Positions 50,214 to 59,303 of a stretch of 64,000 bases of DNA are shown here, one piece after another. Source of the DNA: Bacteroidota bacterium (GTDB taxonomy: Bacteria > Bacteroidota > Bacteroidia > Cytophagales > Cytophagaceae); NCBI GenBank assembly GCA_023392125.1, contig JAEVZS010000002.1:458289-522288 (forward strand), given 5' to 3'. The notes beneath the pieces were generated by a model. It saw only the letters and a list, made by a program, of their open reading frames with translations. It did not search any database and had not been told where the DNA came from. The position numbers and the translations under genes are program-made. How positions within the stretch are numbered: the first letter of the stretch is position 1; each line of letters opens with the position of its first letter.

Positions 50214-52652
50214 TTGAACGTTGATCCATTTAACACAGGTCTGCCTGTTGCCGAAATCATTCCACAGGTCAAAAGTATACTTGAAGATTCCAATACGCTT
50301 ATTGTAAACGCTCCTCCGGGGGCTGGTAAAAGTACCCTTCTGCCGTTGGTGCTGATGAATGAATCCTGGCTTGATGGAAAGAAAATTCTGATGCTGGAGC
50401 CAAGGAGGCTCGCTGCACGAACAATAGCGGCCCGCATGTCATCCCTGTTGCAGGATCAGGTCGGGCAGCAGGTCGGATTCCGTATCAGATTTGAAACGTG
50501 TGTGAGTGAGAATACACGCATAGAAGTACTTACTGAAGGAATATTGACACGTATGCTTCATAATGACAGGCAACTGGAAGATGTAGGTCTTGTCATTTTT
50601 GATGAATTTCATGAGCGCAGCATTCATGCAGATGTGGCTATGGCGCTCTGCCGGGAGACCCAGCAGCTCTATCGCCCGGATTTGAGGATTATGGTTATGT
50701 CTGCGACGCTCGATATGCCGGTTTTAAGCAAGCTGCTTAATGCTCCGGTGGTAAGCAGTCAGGGAAGAATGTTTCCTGTTGATATTCATTATACAGGCGA
50801 ATCAGATGAGGTCTTACTCCCGGAGCTTACGGCCCGCGTGGTAAAGAAGGCGGTCAGGGAAAATGAAGGGGATATTCTGGTCTTCTTGCCCGGTCAGGGA
50901 GAAATAAAACGCAGCGAAGCAATACTTCGCAAAGATCTGAAAAGTGTTGCTATTCATACATTATATGGTCAGCTTCCGCCTGCGAAGCAATATGCAGCGC
51001 TGATGCCGGACAAAAACGGCAAACGGAAAATTGTACTGGCGACTTCGATTGCTGAAACAAGCCTGACGATAGAAGGGGTAAAAGTTGTCGTAGACAGTGG
51101 TTTCGGAAAAACAACACGTTTTGACCCCAATTCAGGTCTGTCCAGACTGGAAACGATTAAGATTTCCAGGGATTCGGCGGATCAGCGGGCCGGAAGAGCC
51201 GGAAGGCTTGGCCCCGGTGTATGTTACCGTATGTGGGCCGAAAAGACTACTCACAAACGACAGGAATTCAGAACCCCGGAAATTCTGGAAGCCGATCTTG
51301 CACCGCTGGTTCTTGATATGGCACAATGGGGAATCAGGAATATTCATCAGCTCATCTGGCTTTCTCCGCCGCCGCACTCTTCGGTTGCACAGGCCCGGGA
51401 GACATTGCGCCAGCTGGGAGCTATTGAACAGGGAGAAATAACCGGACATGGCAGGCGAATTCATACGTTGCCCTGTCATCCGCGTATTGCTCACATGCTG
51501 ATAATGGCCGGTGACGAAAACAAGCTCGGGCTGGCAACAGATCTTGCTGCCATACTGGAAGAAAGAGATCCCCTCCCGCCAGATACAGGTATAGATATTA
51601 ATCTACGGATTGAAGCCCTGAGAAGATACCGCAAAGAGGCCGGTAAAGGAAAGCGGCTGGGTAAAATTGAAAAAATAGCCCGGTCATATCGCAGGCTGTG
51701 TTCGGTTGAAGCCGAGAATGATGAGTGGGATCCGTACGAAACCGGCGTATTGCTTGCCCATGCATTTCCTGAAAGGATTGCGTTTGCACGTCCCGGCAAC
51801 AACGCCCAGTTTCAATTGGCTAATGGCAAATATGCATTTGCCAGTCATAAAGATGCGCTGGCCAGTGATGCCTGGTTATCCATTGCCCAGCTCGATGCGC
51901 GCAAAGGACTTGGGAAAATATTTATGGCTTCACCGCTCAATCCCAGAGACCTTGCTCCTCTTCTGAAAGAGCAAAAGGTTGTGAAATGGGATATTGATAC
52001 AGGAGAGCTGAAAGCTACGAAAGATTTGCGAATCGGTTCCATTGTATTAAAATCAAGTCCCTTGCCAGATCCGGGAGAGCAGTTTCGCATGGAAGCGATT
52101 GCTGAGGCTGTTGTGGAGGAAGGAACGGATTTGCTGAATTTTAGTGAGGAGGTAACAGCCTGGCAGAACAGAGTGCTGAGCCTGCGGAAATGGCGTCCTC
52201 AGGAAGGATGGCCTGACGTAAGTACCCAGACTCTCCTGCTGATTAACCGGGACTGGCTCTCACCGGCACTTTCTGAAATTGAGCATCCGGATGATCTTTT
52301 TGCCATAGATTTGTTGGGGATATTGCCTGACTTTTTTCTCACTAAGGAACAGCAAAAAGAGCTGAACCGGCTGGCTCCGGTTAATTATGTATTCCCTTCG
52401 GGGGCAATCTTACCAGTGGCATATGATGAAAATGGAGGTAATCCGGGGATTCGGGCAGGGCTGCAGGACCTGATCGGGTTATCCGATTCTCCGGCAATTA
52501 ATGACGGATGTACCGGTATTGATCTGCTCGTTGTCGGTCCCGATTCCAGGACGATTTCACTGGTAAGTGATCTTGCTTTTTTCTGGCGTGATACGTACCC
52601 GAAATTGCGGGAGGAGCTTGTTCGGAGCTATCCTTCTGTACAATGGCCTTAA
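50214..52652 (+). CDS. hrpB: ATP-dependent helicase HrpB
   Basis: The 812-residue DEAH-box helicase has NAPPGAGKSTLLP (Walker A) near 30, EPRRLAARTIA near 62, IFDEFHERSIHAD (DEFH box) near 133, MSATLDM near 160, LATSIAETSLTIEGV near 277 and DQRAGRAGR near 320. The C-terminal HrpB-specific region (MASPLNPRDLAPL to PSVQWP) is present. The start must be the TTG at 50214, since the next ATG lies after the Walker A motif. The role of HrpB is poorly known (RNA/DNA helicase). It is a single gene, convergent with the GH30 gene. Confidence 0.95.
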   Translation: MNVDPFNTGLPVAEIIPQVKSILEDSNTLIVNAPPGAGKSTLLPLVLMNESWLDGKKILMLEPRRLAARTIAARMSSLLQDQVGQQVGFRIRFETCVSENTRIEVLTEGILTRMLHNDRQLEDVGLVIFDEFHERSIHADVAMALCRETQQLYRPDLRIMVMSATLDMPVLSKLLNAPVVSSQGRMFPVDIHYTGESDEVLLPELTARVVKKAVRENEGDILVFLPGQGEIKRSEAILRKDLKSVAIHTLYGQLPPAKQYAALMPDKNGKRKIVLATSIAETSLTIEGVKVVVDSGFGKTTRFDPNSGLSRLETIKISRDSADQRAGRAGRLGPGVCYRMWAEKTTHKRQEFRTPEILEADLAPLVLDMAQWGIRNIHQLIWLSPPPHSSVAQARETLRQLGAIEQGEITGHGRRIHTLPCHPRIAHMLIMAGDENKLGLATDLAAILEERDPLPPDTGIDINLRIEALRRYRKEAGKGKRLGKIEKIARSYRRLCSVEAENDEWDPYETGVLLAHAFPERIAFARPGNNAQFQLANGKYAFASHKDALASDAWLSIAQLDARKGLGKIFMASPLNPRDLAPLLKEQKVVKWDIDTGELKATKDLRIGSIVLKSSPLPDPGEQFRMEAIAEAVVEEGTDLLNFSEEVTAWQNRVLSLRKWRPQEGWPDVSTQTLLLINRDWLSPALSEIEHPDDLFAIDLLGILPDFFLTKEQQKELNRLAPVNYVFPSGAILPVAYDENGGNPGIRAGLQDLIGLSDSPAINDGCTGIDLLVVGPDSRTISLVSDLAFFWRDTYPKLREELVRSYPSVQWP

Positions 52653-52666
52653 AGCTGTAGTGTATA

Positions 52667-52697
52667 AAAAAACCTGACGAACTTTCCTCAGGTTTTT
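52667..52697. terminator. Bidirectional terminator between hrpB and the GH30 gene
   Basis: AACCTGA at 52671-52677 pairs with TCAGGTT at 52688-52694, flanked by an A-run and a T-run. Confidence 0.88.
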
Positions 52698-52715
52698 TAT
52701 AATGTTATGAATCCG

Positions 52716-54764
52716 TTACTCTTTAACAAAACGGAGAATTTCTTCATTAACCCTGATCAGATAAAGACCTTCTGCCAGATCCGAAACAGAGACTTCACTC
52801 CCCTGCCCTGTTTTTATGCTCATACCTTGTACAGAAAGGATCTCCCACTGTACCGGAGTATGATGATCAAGACATTTAATAGTTACTTTATCGCTGGCCG
52901 GTACCGGAAATAATTCAAAAGTGCGCTTGCCGGCGGTATGGGATAGCGAAGACTTTGCAGTGGTAATCAATTCATCGACAGTAAAAGATAGTGTAGTAAT
53001 CGATTTTGAAGGTAATACGAGCTCATGAGGATCAATGGTTTGCAACTCACTGTAAAAATTTCCTTCGGTAGACTGAAAACCTTCCAGAGTAATAATGTCC
53101 AGATTTTTAGGAAGCTCCAGATTTACAGACTGATTCGCAGCGCCGTTATTGGTTAGGACAAACGTATAACCGGTACCGTCAGTGTTTTTAAATCCGGTAA
53201 TTTTAACCTGGTTGCTGCTTCCTGAGACCTCTATCCGGCTATAGTTTTTATTGATGTGTCCGGCAAAATGTTTAATCGTGTAGTAATAAGGATGAATTGT
53301 ATAATCTCCGTTATTATCTATCGTGATCATGGCCGCATCAGAATCTTCATTCCACATCATGTCCCAGTAGATATACGAGACTGCATTGGCTTCCATCAGA
53401 TTAAGCTGGATCATATGAGCTGTTTGCAGCCAGTCGTAGCTGTTTCCCGAAAACTCTGTCATGAAAGCAGGCTTATTTCCGTACTGTTTTTTGATCAGAT
53501 GCAGGTAACTGGTATTGATCGATGAGGGGGAACCATAATTGTACAGATGGTATGCGTAACCGTAAAGATATTCCTTATCTTTCACTGTTTCTGCCATGGA
53601 ACCAAAGGTATTCTGGGCAGAATTCCATAAGGCGTTTCCGATATTTTCTGTTTCCGGTCCTATAAGCTTGGGGACATATTGCCGGGTTTTAATTTTGTCA
53701 TGTATTATATCCAGGCCTTTGGCATAGGCCGGATAGTTGTCTTCTTCTTCCGGCCGCCAGCCACAGGTTGTCCAGCCCGCATTTTCATAACCGGGCTCAT
53801 TCTGAATACTCAGATAATCAGGATTAAAGCCTACATTATTCAGAACATCTTCCATGTACTGGGCTAATTCCTCATACATGAAATTACCGGAAGGATTTTT
53901 TTTCAGTGTTCCCTCTTCAAGCTTATCATTGCTTTTCAGTGAAGCCGGCGGCCCCCAGCTGCTTAACAGAATTTCAATAGTCGGATTGTAGGTCTTTGCG
54001 AGCTCATATAATTCTTTTGTGGCTTCAAAATGTGGCTTGAACCAGTCTACATGAAATACGTCAGTAGTCTTGTTTTGAGGATAGTTTTGGGGATAATACC
54101 AGTTTTTGAGACGGATAATATCGGAACCAAGATCTTCAAACAGCAGCTGTGCAATTTCATTTTTGTGATTGCTTCTGGTAATCCGGTCGCAGTGCCAGGT
54201 AAGGGCCCCGCCAAAACCAACCATGGTCTGATGAGATAAGGATACATCTACAGTTGCTGTAATCGGTTCTGTGCTTATATCACCTGTAATTATGAAATTG
54301 TCCAGCAAAAATGTGCCGGCATTGGGGAAATGAATTTTGAATTCCAGATTGTTTGCTCCGGCAGTAAACGTCCATGTATATTGCTGCCATTCCTGAGTAA
54401 TAGCCTGATCAAGGGATGTATATGCTGCATCAATCTGCTGGATAAGGCGTAAAGATGCCGGGGCTCCGATAACTTTACCATAAAAAGTAAGCTTATATTC
54501 CCTGCCGGCAACAGAAGGCCACGCTGTATTGTTAATTACCTGTACATCCCAGGCTTGGGCTCCCGGTGTGGTTATTTGTGCTCTGAGTGCTTTACCGCCT
54601 GTATGAGCATCCCCGGTTTCGATCGAGAATGTTGCCTCGCCTCCTCCTGATACTCCTGTCCACCAGCTGGTCAAATCGTTTTCAAAGCTACCATTGGTTA
54701 AGAGATTCTGACCCTGTGCAACATTATAAAAAGCAAGCAGAGCGATAAATAAAACGTTCTTCAT
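52716..54764 (-). CDS. GH30 glycosidase with N-terminal CBM and T9SS type A sorting domain
   Basis: From the ATG at 54764 the protein has 682 residues and a signal peptide ending NVAQG. Residues about 19-160 are a carbohydrate-binding-like beta domain (LLTNGSFENDLTSWW). A GH30 (beta/alpha)8 barrel with side beta domain follows, with acid/base Glu323 in LSIQNEPGYE and nucleophile Glu437 in AFMTEFSGNS, near WSPPASLK-like and SYIYWDM family segments. The C-terminal ~75 residues (LFPVPASDKVTIKC, LSVQGMSIKTG, GLYLIRVNEE, FVKE) are a T9SS sorting domain. GH30 includes glucuronoxylanases and beta-1,6-glucanases; which one is unclear. A perfect inverted repeat lies 32 bp upstream. Confidence 0.9.
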   Translation of the reverse strand: MKNVLFIALLAFYNVAQGQNLLTNGSFENDLTSWWTGVSGGGEATFSIETGDAHTGGKALRAQITTPGAQAWDVQVINNTAWPSVAGREYKLTFYGKVIGAPASLRLIQQIDAAYTSLDQAITQEWQQYTWTFTAGANNLEFKIHFPNAGTFLLDNFIITGDISTEPITATVDVSLSHQTMVGFGGALTWHCDRITRSNHKNEIAQLLFEDLGSDIIRLKNWYYPQNYPQNKTTDVFHVDWFKPHFEATKELYELAKTYNPTIEILLSSWGPPASLKSNDKLEEGTLKKNPSGNFMYEELAQYMEDVLNNVGFNPDYLSIQNEPGYENAGWTTCGWRPEEEDNYPAYAKGLDIIHDKIKTRQYVPKLIGPETENIGNALWNSAQNTFGSMAETVKDKEYLYGYAYHLYNYGSPSSINTSYLHLIKKQYGNKPAFMTEFSGNSYDWLQTAHMIQLNLMEANAVSYIYWDMMWNEDSDAAMITIDNNGDYTIHPYYYTIKHFAGHINKNYSRIEVSGSSNQVKITGFKNTDGTGYTFVLTNNGAANQSVNLELPKNLDIITLEGFQSTEGNFYSELQTIDPHELVLPSKSITTLSFTVDELITTAKSSLSHTAGKRTFELFPVPASDKVTIKCLDHHTPVQWEILSVQGMSIKTGQGSEVSVSDLAEGLYLIRVNEEILRFVKE

Positions 54765-54795
54765 CCAATCGATTTTATAATAAATAAACGGAATG

Positions 54796-54816
54796 TCCAA
54801 TATACATAATATTGGA
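54796..54816. promoter_or_regulatory. Perfect inverted repeat upstream of the GH30 gene
   Basis: TCCAATAT, loop ACATA, ATATTGGA: 8-bp arms in the 101-bp gap before the GH30 start. It is a possible operator; no T-run follows on the minus strand. Confidence 0.5.
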
Positions 54817-54865
54817 GGAGACATACTTATGTTTTAATAAGTTTTTACGGCTTATTTCCGGAGAT

Positions 54866-56509
54866 TCATCGAATCAGGGTCAGATGAATAATTTTCGTTT
54901 CATTGATAACAATGGCATAATAGCCTGCGTCAGCCGGTGAGCCATCCTGGCGGGAGCCATCCCATGAACCTGGGGTAGTAAACTCTTTTACTATACGGCG
55001 CTGAGTGTCATATATTCTGACAAATCCCGATTCTTCTATACGATAGGTATCCATATATCCGTCTCCATCCGGAGTGAATACAGGATCACAGTCTTTTAAT
55101 GCAGATACAACAAATGTCTGTGAAGCCATGCAGCCACGGCTGTCTTGTACAGTAAATCTGAATTTATCGGGAAAAACAGAATAAAAAATGAGATTTGCTG
55201 CTGATTTGGACTCCTTTTGGTCATCGCTGAGTATACTATATACAAATGGCTGCCTTCCCCCTTCAATGGAAGAACGGCTTAAGTCAATTATGGCGCCTTC
55301 TGTGCAGGAATGTTCAAGGATATCAACATGCAGGCCAGTAATGGAGATACATTCGGCAATGTCCAGCCATGCAACGCTGTTTTCTATTACAAGGTCTGGT
55401 AGCGCCGGATTTGTAATTTCAACTTTATATAAGCCAATATTTCTTTTATCAACGCGGGATAAAGGAAGTGTGGCCGATTCTCCGCTCTGAATGATCTGAT
55501 TGCCATGATACCAGGTATAAGTCGTTCCTGCAATTTCCTGATCAATCCGGTTTTGCAGAATCAGATCATCCAGTTCTCTGACCTTTATGGTTTTATAGGA
55601 TGTCCAGGGAAGTTGTGTAGAATAATCCAGCGAAGTGAAATAGGATGCTGACGCATGTGGCAGCAAATCCTCAAACGTAAGATAGTTGTTAATTATACTG
55701 CCGCCAAACAGGGTAATATTGTCTGCCAGCTTTGGCATTGAAGTAAGCTTATTATCAAATACATAAAACAGTCGCAGGGCTGTAAGCTGATCAAGATCGG
55801 GCAATTTTCTCAATTGATTTCCCCAGGCATACAGCGACTCCAGTCTGTGAAGATTTTCGATTCCGACGATTGTATCTGCTCCGGTCAGATGAACATGAAG
55901 CTCTCTCAACTGGGTAAATGGAGAAAAATCAGGCAAGACTCCCAATGGGTTATTTCCGATAACAATGAATCTGAGATCTGTACAGCTGTCTATCAGAGGA
56001 AATCCGGTAAGCTTGTTGTTGTTGCAATAGAGCTTTTCAAGCTTTGTCAGGTGGTTTATGGGAGGCAGGGCCGTAAGCTGATTATACTGAACCTGAAAAT
56101 CCGTAAGGTCTTTTAAGCCGGATAAGTCAGGCAGCTCTCTCAGATCATTGGAAATGAGATATAATGCGGTAAGCTTGGTGAGCCTGCTCAGCTCGGGGAT
56201 CGTCTGAAGCCGGTTGTTGCTGAGATTAAGGCTATGGATATTGGTAAAATAACCTATACCGGTGACATCCCTGATGGATGCATTGCTTAATTCCAGATTA
56301 CCATTATAGGCCGCTGCCGCCTGAATATTTAACCGGCCTTCTGTCAGAACCCACGGATACAGTGTCTGCAGACGTTTACGAAAGTTTGTATCAGGCAGCT
56401 CGATAGTCTGTGCGGATAATGAACCCGTCAGTAAGCAAAATAGTATCAGGCAAATGCCGGTAGGGATGTTGCCGGTTGCTCGGGCAATATAATTATACAT
56501 TACTTTCAT
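54866..56509 (-). CDS. Secreted leucine-rich-repeat protein with type B (CHU_C-like) C-terminal domain
   Basis: From the ATG at 56509 the protein has 547 residues with signal peptide PTGICLILFCLLTGSLSAQ. Residues about 75-300 hold roughly eight to ten LRR units of the short (21-23) type, such as LHSLNLSNNRLQTIPEL, LTALYLISNDLRELPDLSGL and LEKLYCNNNKLTGFP. A beta-rich Ig/SprB-like part with a Cys pair follows. The end (FTPDGDGYMDTYRIEE, VRIYDTQRRIV, SWDGSRQDGSPADAGYYAI) is a gliding-associated CHU_C domain with the DGDGxxD hallmark. Its start overlaps the stop of the anti-sigma-like gene (ATGA). A surface-displayed recognition protein is likely. Confidence 0.88.
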   Translation of the reverse strand: MKVMYNYIARATGNIPTGICLILFCLLTGSLSAQTIELPDTNFRKRLQTLYPWVLTEGRLNIQAAAAYNGNLELSNASIRDVTGIGYFTNIHSLNLSNNRLQTIPELSRLTKLTALYLISNDLRELPDLSGLKDLTDFQVQYNQLTALPPINHLTKLEKLYCNNNKLTGFPLIDSCTDLRFIVIGNNPLGVLPDFSPFTQLRELHVHLTGADTIVGIENLHRLESLYAWGNQLRKLPDLDQLTALRLFYVFDNKLTSMPKLADNITLFGGSIINNYLTFEDLLPHASASYFTSLDYSTQLPWTSYKTIKVRELDDLILQNRIDQEIAGTTYTWYHGNQIIQSGESATLPLSRVDKRNIGLYKVEITNPALPDLVIENSVAWLDIAECISITGLHVDILEHSCTEGAIIDLSRSSIEGGRQPFVYSILSDDQKESKSAANLIFYSVFPDKFRFTVQDSRGCMASQTFVVSALKDCDPVFTPDGDGYMDTYRIEESGFVRIYDTQRRIVKEFTTPGSWDGSRQDGSPADAGYYAIVINETKIIHLTLIR

Positions 56510-57654
56510 CGTATTACAGTTACCTGAATTCTTTCCACATGACCGTCTTCGTATTCCAACAGGCAAATATACATTCCATATTCTACAATTTTTCCTGTCT
56601 TGTCTATTCCTTTCCATTCATTGGGCCAATTTGTTCCAAACGGGCTTTCATAGACAATTGTGCCATTTCTGGAAATTATTCTGAAATTTCCGGATTGCCC
56701 GCTTATAAGCGGGATGCTCCAGATTTCTCCATAATCGGGATTAAAGCTGAATGCCTTATCATCAAAACAGTTTTCGGAAGGTATCTGTATTTTTCGGGTA
56801 CTGCTGCAACGCTTGTTGTCGTATACTTTTAATGTATACCAGCCTGCTTTCAGATTATCGGCTTCATGTGATCGGGATATATCGGATTCGTCAATATATA
56901 TATCATAAGGTATTTCACCGCCTTTTATGCCCGTTATAGTTATTTTTCCGGTGCTTTGTGTATTGCATGAAGGAGAAACCGAAAACTCCGCTGTAATAGA
57001 ATCGCAGGCAATCAGGTTGAGCTTGTCCGGTATAGGTTGCGAGTGTTCTTGTACAGTCGCAGTATTCGGCTTTTCTTTTTGTGCGGAATCCGTTAGCGGA
57101 TAATCTGATTGTTGCGGAACAGTATTTTCCCGGACTTCCGGTTCATGTAGCATTGTATCCGGAATCACGTTTTTCTCTATTTTTTCCGGAATACTGGTTA
57201 CGTAGTTCTCAGGAAGTGCATGGGATTCTTTTGTACCGGAGCTGTTACGGTCTTTTACCGGATGGTGCTCGTCCACTGACGGTTTCTGTCCGGCTCCAAT
57301 GGTATTGATCAGGCTGTCGGAAACAGCTGGTTCATGCCTTTCGGATGGATTTATCAAGAGTATCACGCTGCTTAGTAAGCCGATAAAACCGGCAGCCAGT
57401 CCCGAGTTTTTTATCAGCCTTTTTTGTCTGCTGCGTTTGTGCTCTATTGTCTGCAAGTCCGTCTGCATTTTTTCACGAAGACGGGCAAAAGCAGCTCCTA
57501 GCACAACCTGGTTGTTAAGATTTATATCTTCGTAGATATCTCTGTACACCGGGTCATTATCAATGAGGTATTTTATTTTTTCGGTATCGGAAGGGGGAAG
57601 ACTACCCTGGATATACTCCTCAATCTGGTGATATATGTGTTCCTGTTCTGTCAA
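56506..57654 (-). CDS. Anti-sigma-like inner-membrane protein with extracytoplasmic SprB/CHU_C domains
   Basis: The 382-residue protein starts at TTG 57654, overlapping the sigma-factor stop (TTGA). The N-terminal ~80 residues are cytosolic, acidic-helical with Q-I-E-E-Y-I-Q-G-S-L and D-Y/N-D-P-V-Y-R-D-I segments typical of anti-sigma N-termini. A TM segment spans about 84-101 (GLAAGFIGLLSSVILLI). A long Pro/Ser/Glu linker leads to an SprB-like repeat (about 212-296) and a C-terminal CHU_C-like domain (FNPDYGEIWSI, IISRNGTIVYESPFG, NEWKGIDKTG, YGMYICLLEYEDG, VTVIR). T9SS sorting domains normally end secreted proteins; here one ends a membrane protein encoded between an ECF sigma factor and a T9SS cargo gene. 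Sigma inhibition is inferred from context. Confidence 0.8.
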   Translation of the reverse strand: MTEQEHIYHQIEEYIQGSLPPSDTEKIKYLIDNDPVYRDIYEDINLNNQVVLGAAFARLREKMQTDLQTIEHKRSRQKRLIKNSGLAAGFIGLLSSVILLINPSERHEPAVSDSLINTIGAGQKPSVDEHHPVKDRNSSGTKESHALPENYVTSIPEKIEKNVIPDTMLHEPEVRENTVPQQSDYPLTDSAQKEKPNTATVQEHSQPIPDKLNLIACDSITAEFSVSPSCNTQSTGKITITGIKGGEIPYDIYIDESDISRSHEADNLKAGWYTLKVYDNKRCSSTRKIQIPSENCFDDKAFSFNPDYGEIWSIPLISGQSGNFRIISRNGTIVYESPFGTNWPNEWKGIDKTGKIVEYGMYICLLEYEDGHVERIQVTVIR

Positions 57655-58226
57655 TTTTTGAGCAAATTAAATATTACAGAGTTTTCCTTTACAAGCTTTC
57701 CCAAATACTGTTTGCAACGATAATGATTACTTTTAGCAACATTTTCATTTGAATAGCCCATCTTTTCACTGATTTGCCGCATGCTAAGCTTCTCAAATAC
57801 GGCAAGATGAAGGAGCTTTTGGCAATTTTCGCCAAGCTGTTCGAAAACTTTTTTAAATGCTTCCGACTTTTCACGATCAAGCAGATCCTTTAGCTGATCT
57901 CCCCAGTCTGTTTCGTTGTGGCTGATTTGAGAAATATGATTCTGAAACCGTTTTTCTCTGCGCATTCGGTCGATCCAGAGATTTCGTGCTACCGTATAGA
58001 GAAACCCCACAAGATCGGCATGTTCAGAATACTGTCCGGTTTTAACTTTATAAAACAGAATCAGAACTGCATCCTGAAAAATATCGTGCGCATCATCCGA
58101 AGAACCACTGTTATTCATAATATATTTCCGAATTTTGGCCAATGGCTTTCCATAAAGAAAAGTAAGAGCTTTATCCTCGTTACCAAGTCGGATACTTTCG
58201 ATAATTTTGTCTTCGATTCCTTTCAC
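57651..58226 (-). CDS. ECF-type RNA polymerase sigma factor
   Basis: The 191-residue protein starts at GTG 58226. Region 2 has DDAHDIFQDAVLILFYKVK near 45-62 and LVGFLYTVARNLWIDRMRREKR near 72-93. Region 4 has LGENCQKLLHLAVFEKLSMRQISEKMGYS near 131-160, with the helix-turn-helix SMRQISEKMGYSNENVAKS, followed by K-x-R-C-K-Q-Y-L. ECF factors direct RNA polymerase to extracytoplasmic-response promoters. It overlaps the anti-sigma-like gene by 4 bp and is divergent from a PorP/SprF gene (84 bp), whose promoter it may read. Autoregulation is likely but not demonstrated. Confidence 0.93.
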   Translation of the reverse strand: MKGIEDKIIESIRLGNEDKALTFLYGKPLAKIRKYIMNNSGSSDDAHDIFQDAVLILFYKVKTGQYSEHADLVGFLYTVARNLWIDRMRREKRFQNHISQISHNETDWGDQLKDLLDREKSEAFKKVFEQLGENCQKLLHLAVFEKLSMRQISEKMGYSNENVAKSNHYRCKQYLGKLVKENSVIFNLLKN

Positions 58227-58310
58227 AGTTAGTTCCTGTACGATTTGAAATTAAAAAAGTAAACAGTAGCTTCACCGTTTTATTACGTTGAATCATAGTT
58301 TTTTCATACG

Positions 58311-59198
58311 TTGCGAAAAAGTACTTTGTTCAGATATTGGCCATTTGTTATACCTATGATGCTGATAAGCTTCGGATCGGCAGCACAGAGCTATCTGCTC
58401 CGTTCTGAGCTGCCGGATCAGTTTGTCAACAATCATTATTTGCTTAATCCGGCAAATAGCGACTCGGCCTATTCTGTGTCTGTCAGGGTTGGCAACAAGG
58501 CTGAAACGGGGCTTTTTCAGGGTATTAACAAAATATATGTTGACGGGGACTGGAAAGTAAAAACAGGTAGTAAGGGAGCCATGCATCATGTCGGCGTTTT
58601 TGTGTTCAATAATCGGGAAGGGAATTTTATAAATCGAAGCAGACTGTACGGACGGTATAGCTGGAGATTCAGATTATCCCGGTTAGCCTCTCTGGCAGCA
58701 GGCGCTTCTGTAGGGGTTATCAACTATTCTTTCCGGTCTTCTCAGGCTGGTGTGGGCGGTTCGGACCTGGCAGCAGACGGCAATATCGGCCTCTGGTATC
58801 TTCGTCCTGCCATGGGTATAGGAGTATCCTTGCAGCATCTTTCCAGTCCGGAGCTGAGGCCTGTAAACCAGAACTTCAAAATAATCCGATATAGCAATCT
58901 GATAGCTTTCCGGGAGTTTCTTTTGTCTCCGTCACTGACAGTTAATACCCAGACATGTGTTAGTATCGCTGATGATCATCTTTCGCGTTTTGCAATAGCC
59001 GGCATCGTCAGACTATACGATAAGACAGAGGCTGGCATGATTTATCTTTTTCCGGGACACGTGCTTTTTATGGTTGGGGTCAAAAATCTCCGGGTTGCTA
59101 ATTGTCAGCTTCATCTGAGTTTTTCCTATCTGGTCGAAACAGGCAGACTAACTGTACGGGATAATGCGATCGAGCTGTTTGCCGAAATGCGCAGGTAA
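58311..59198 (+). CDS. PorP/SprF-family outer-membrane protein
   Basis: The 295-residue protein starts at TTG 58311, giving a full signal peptide (MRKSTLFRYWPFVIPMMLIS, cleaved after SAA). The mature start QSYLLRSELPDQFVNNHYLLNPAN matches the family pattern of QFxxNxYLLNPA near the N-terminus. Beta-strand repeats follow (VSVRVGNKAETGLFQG, SLAAGASVGVINYSFRS, PAMGIGVSLQHLSSPE), with an aromatic/basic end. Such proteins help secrete or anchor type B T9SS cargo, so its divergence from the sigma/LRR operon fits a shared surface system. It is more diverged than the 32226 protein. Confidence 0.82.
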   Translation: MRKSTLFRYWPFVIPMMLISFGSAAQSYLLRSELPDQFVNNHYLLNPANSDSAYSVSVRVGNKAETGLFQGINKIYVDGDWKVKTGSKGAMHHVGVFVFNNREGNFINRSRLYGRYSWRFRLSRLASLAAGASVGVINYSFRSSQAGVGGSDLAADGNIGLWYLRPAMGIGVSLQHLSSPELRPVNQNFKIIRYSNLIAFREFLLSPSLTVNTQTCVSIADDHLSRFAIAGIVRLYDKTEAGMIYLFPGHVLFMVGVKNLRVANCQLHLSFSYLVETGRLTVRDNAIELFAEMRR

Positions 59199-59303
59199 AT
59201 CAAGGATATCTGCAATGTGTAATAAAGGCTGCAGATGTGCTTAAACAAGATTCGCTAATTGCGTATATTGCGGCTTTGTTTTAAAGTGTACTGAGAAGAA
59301 TTT

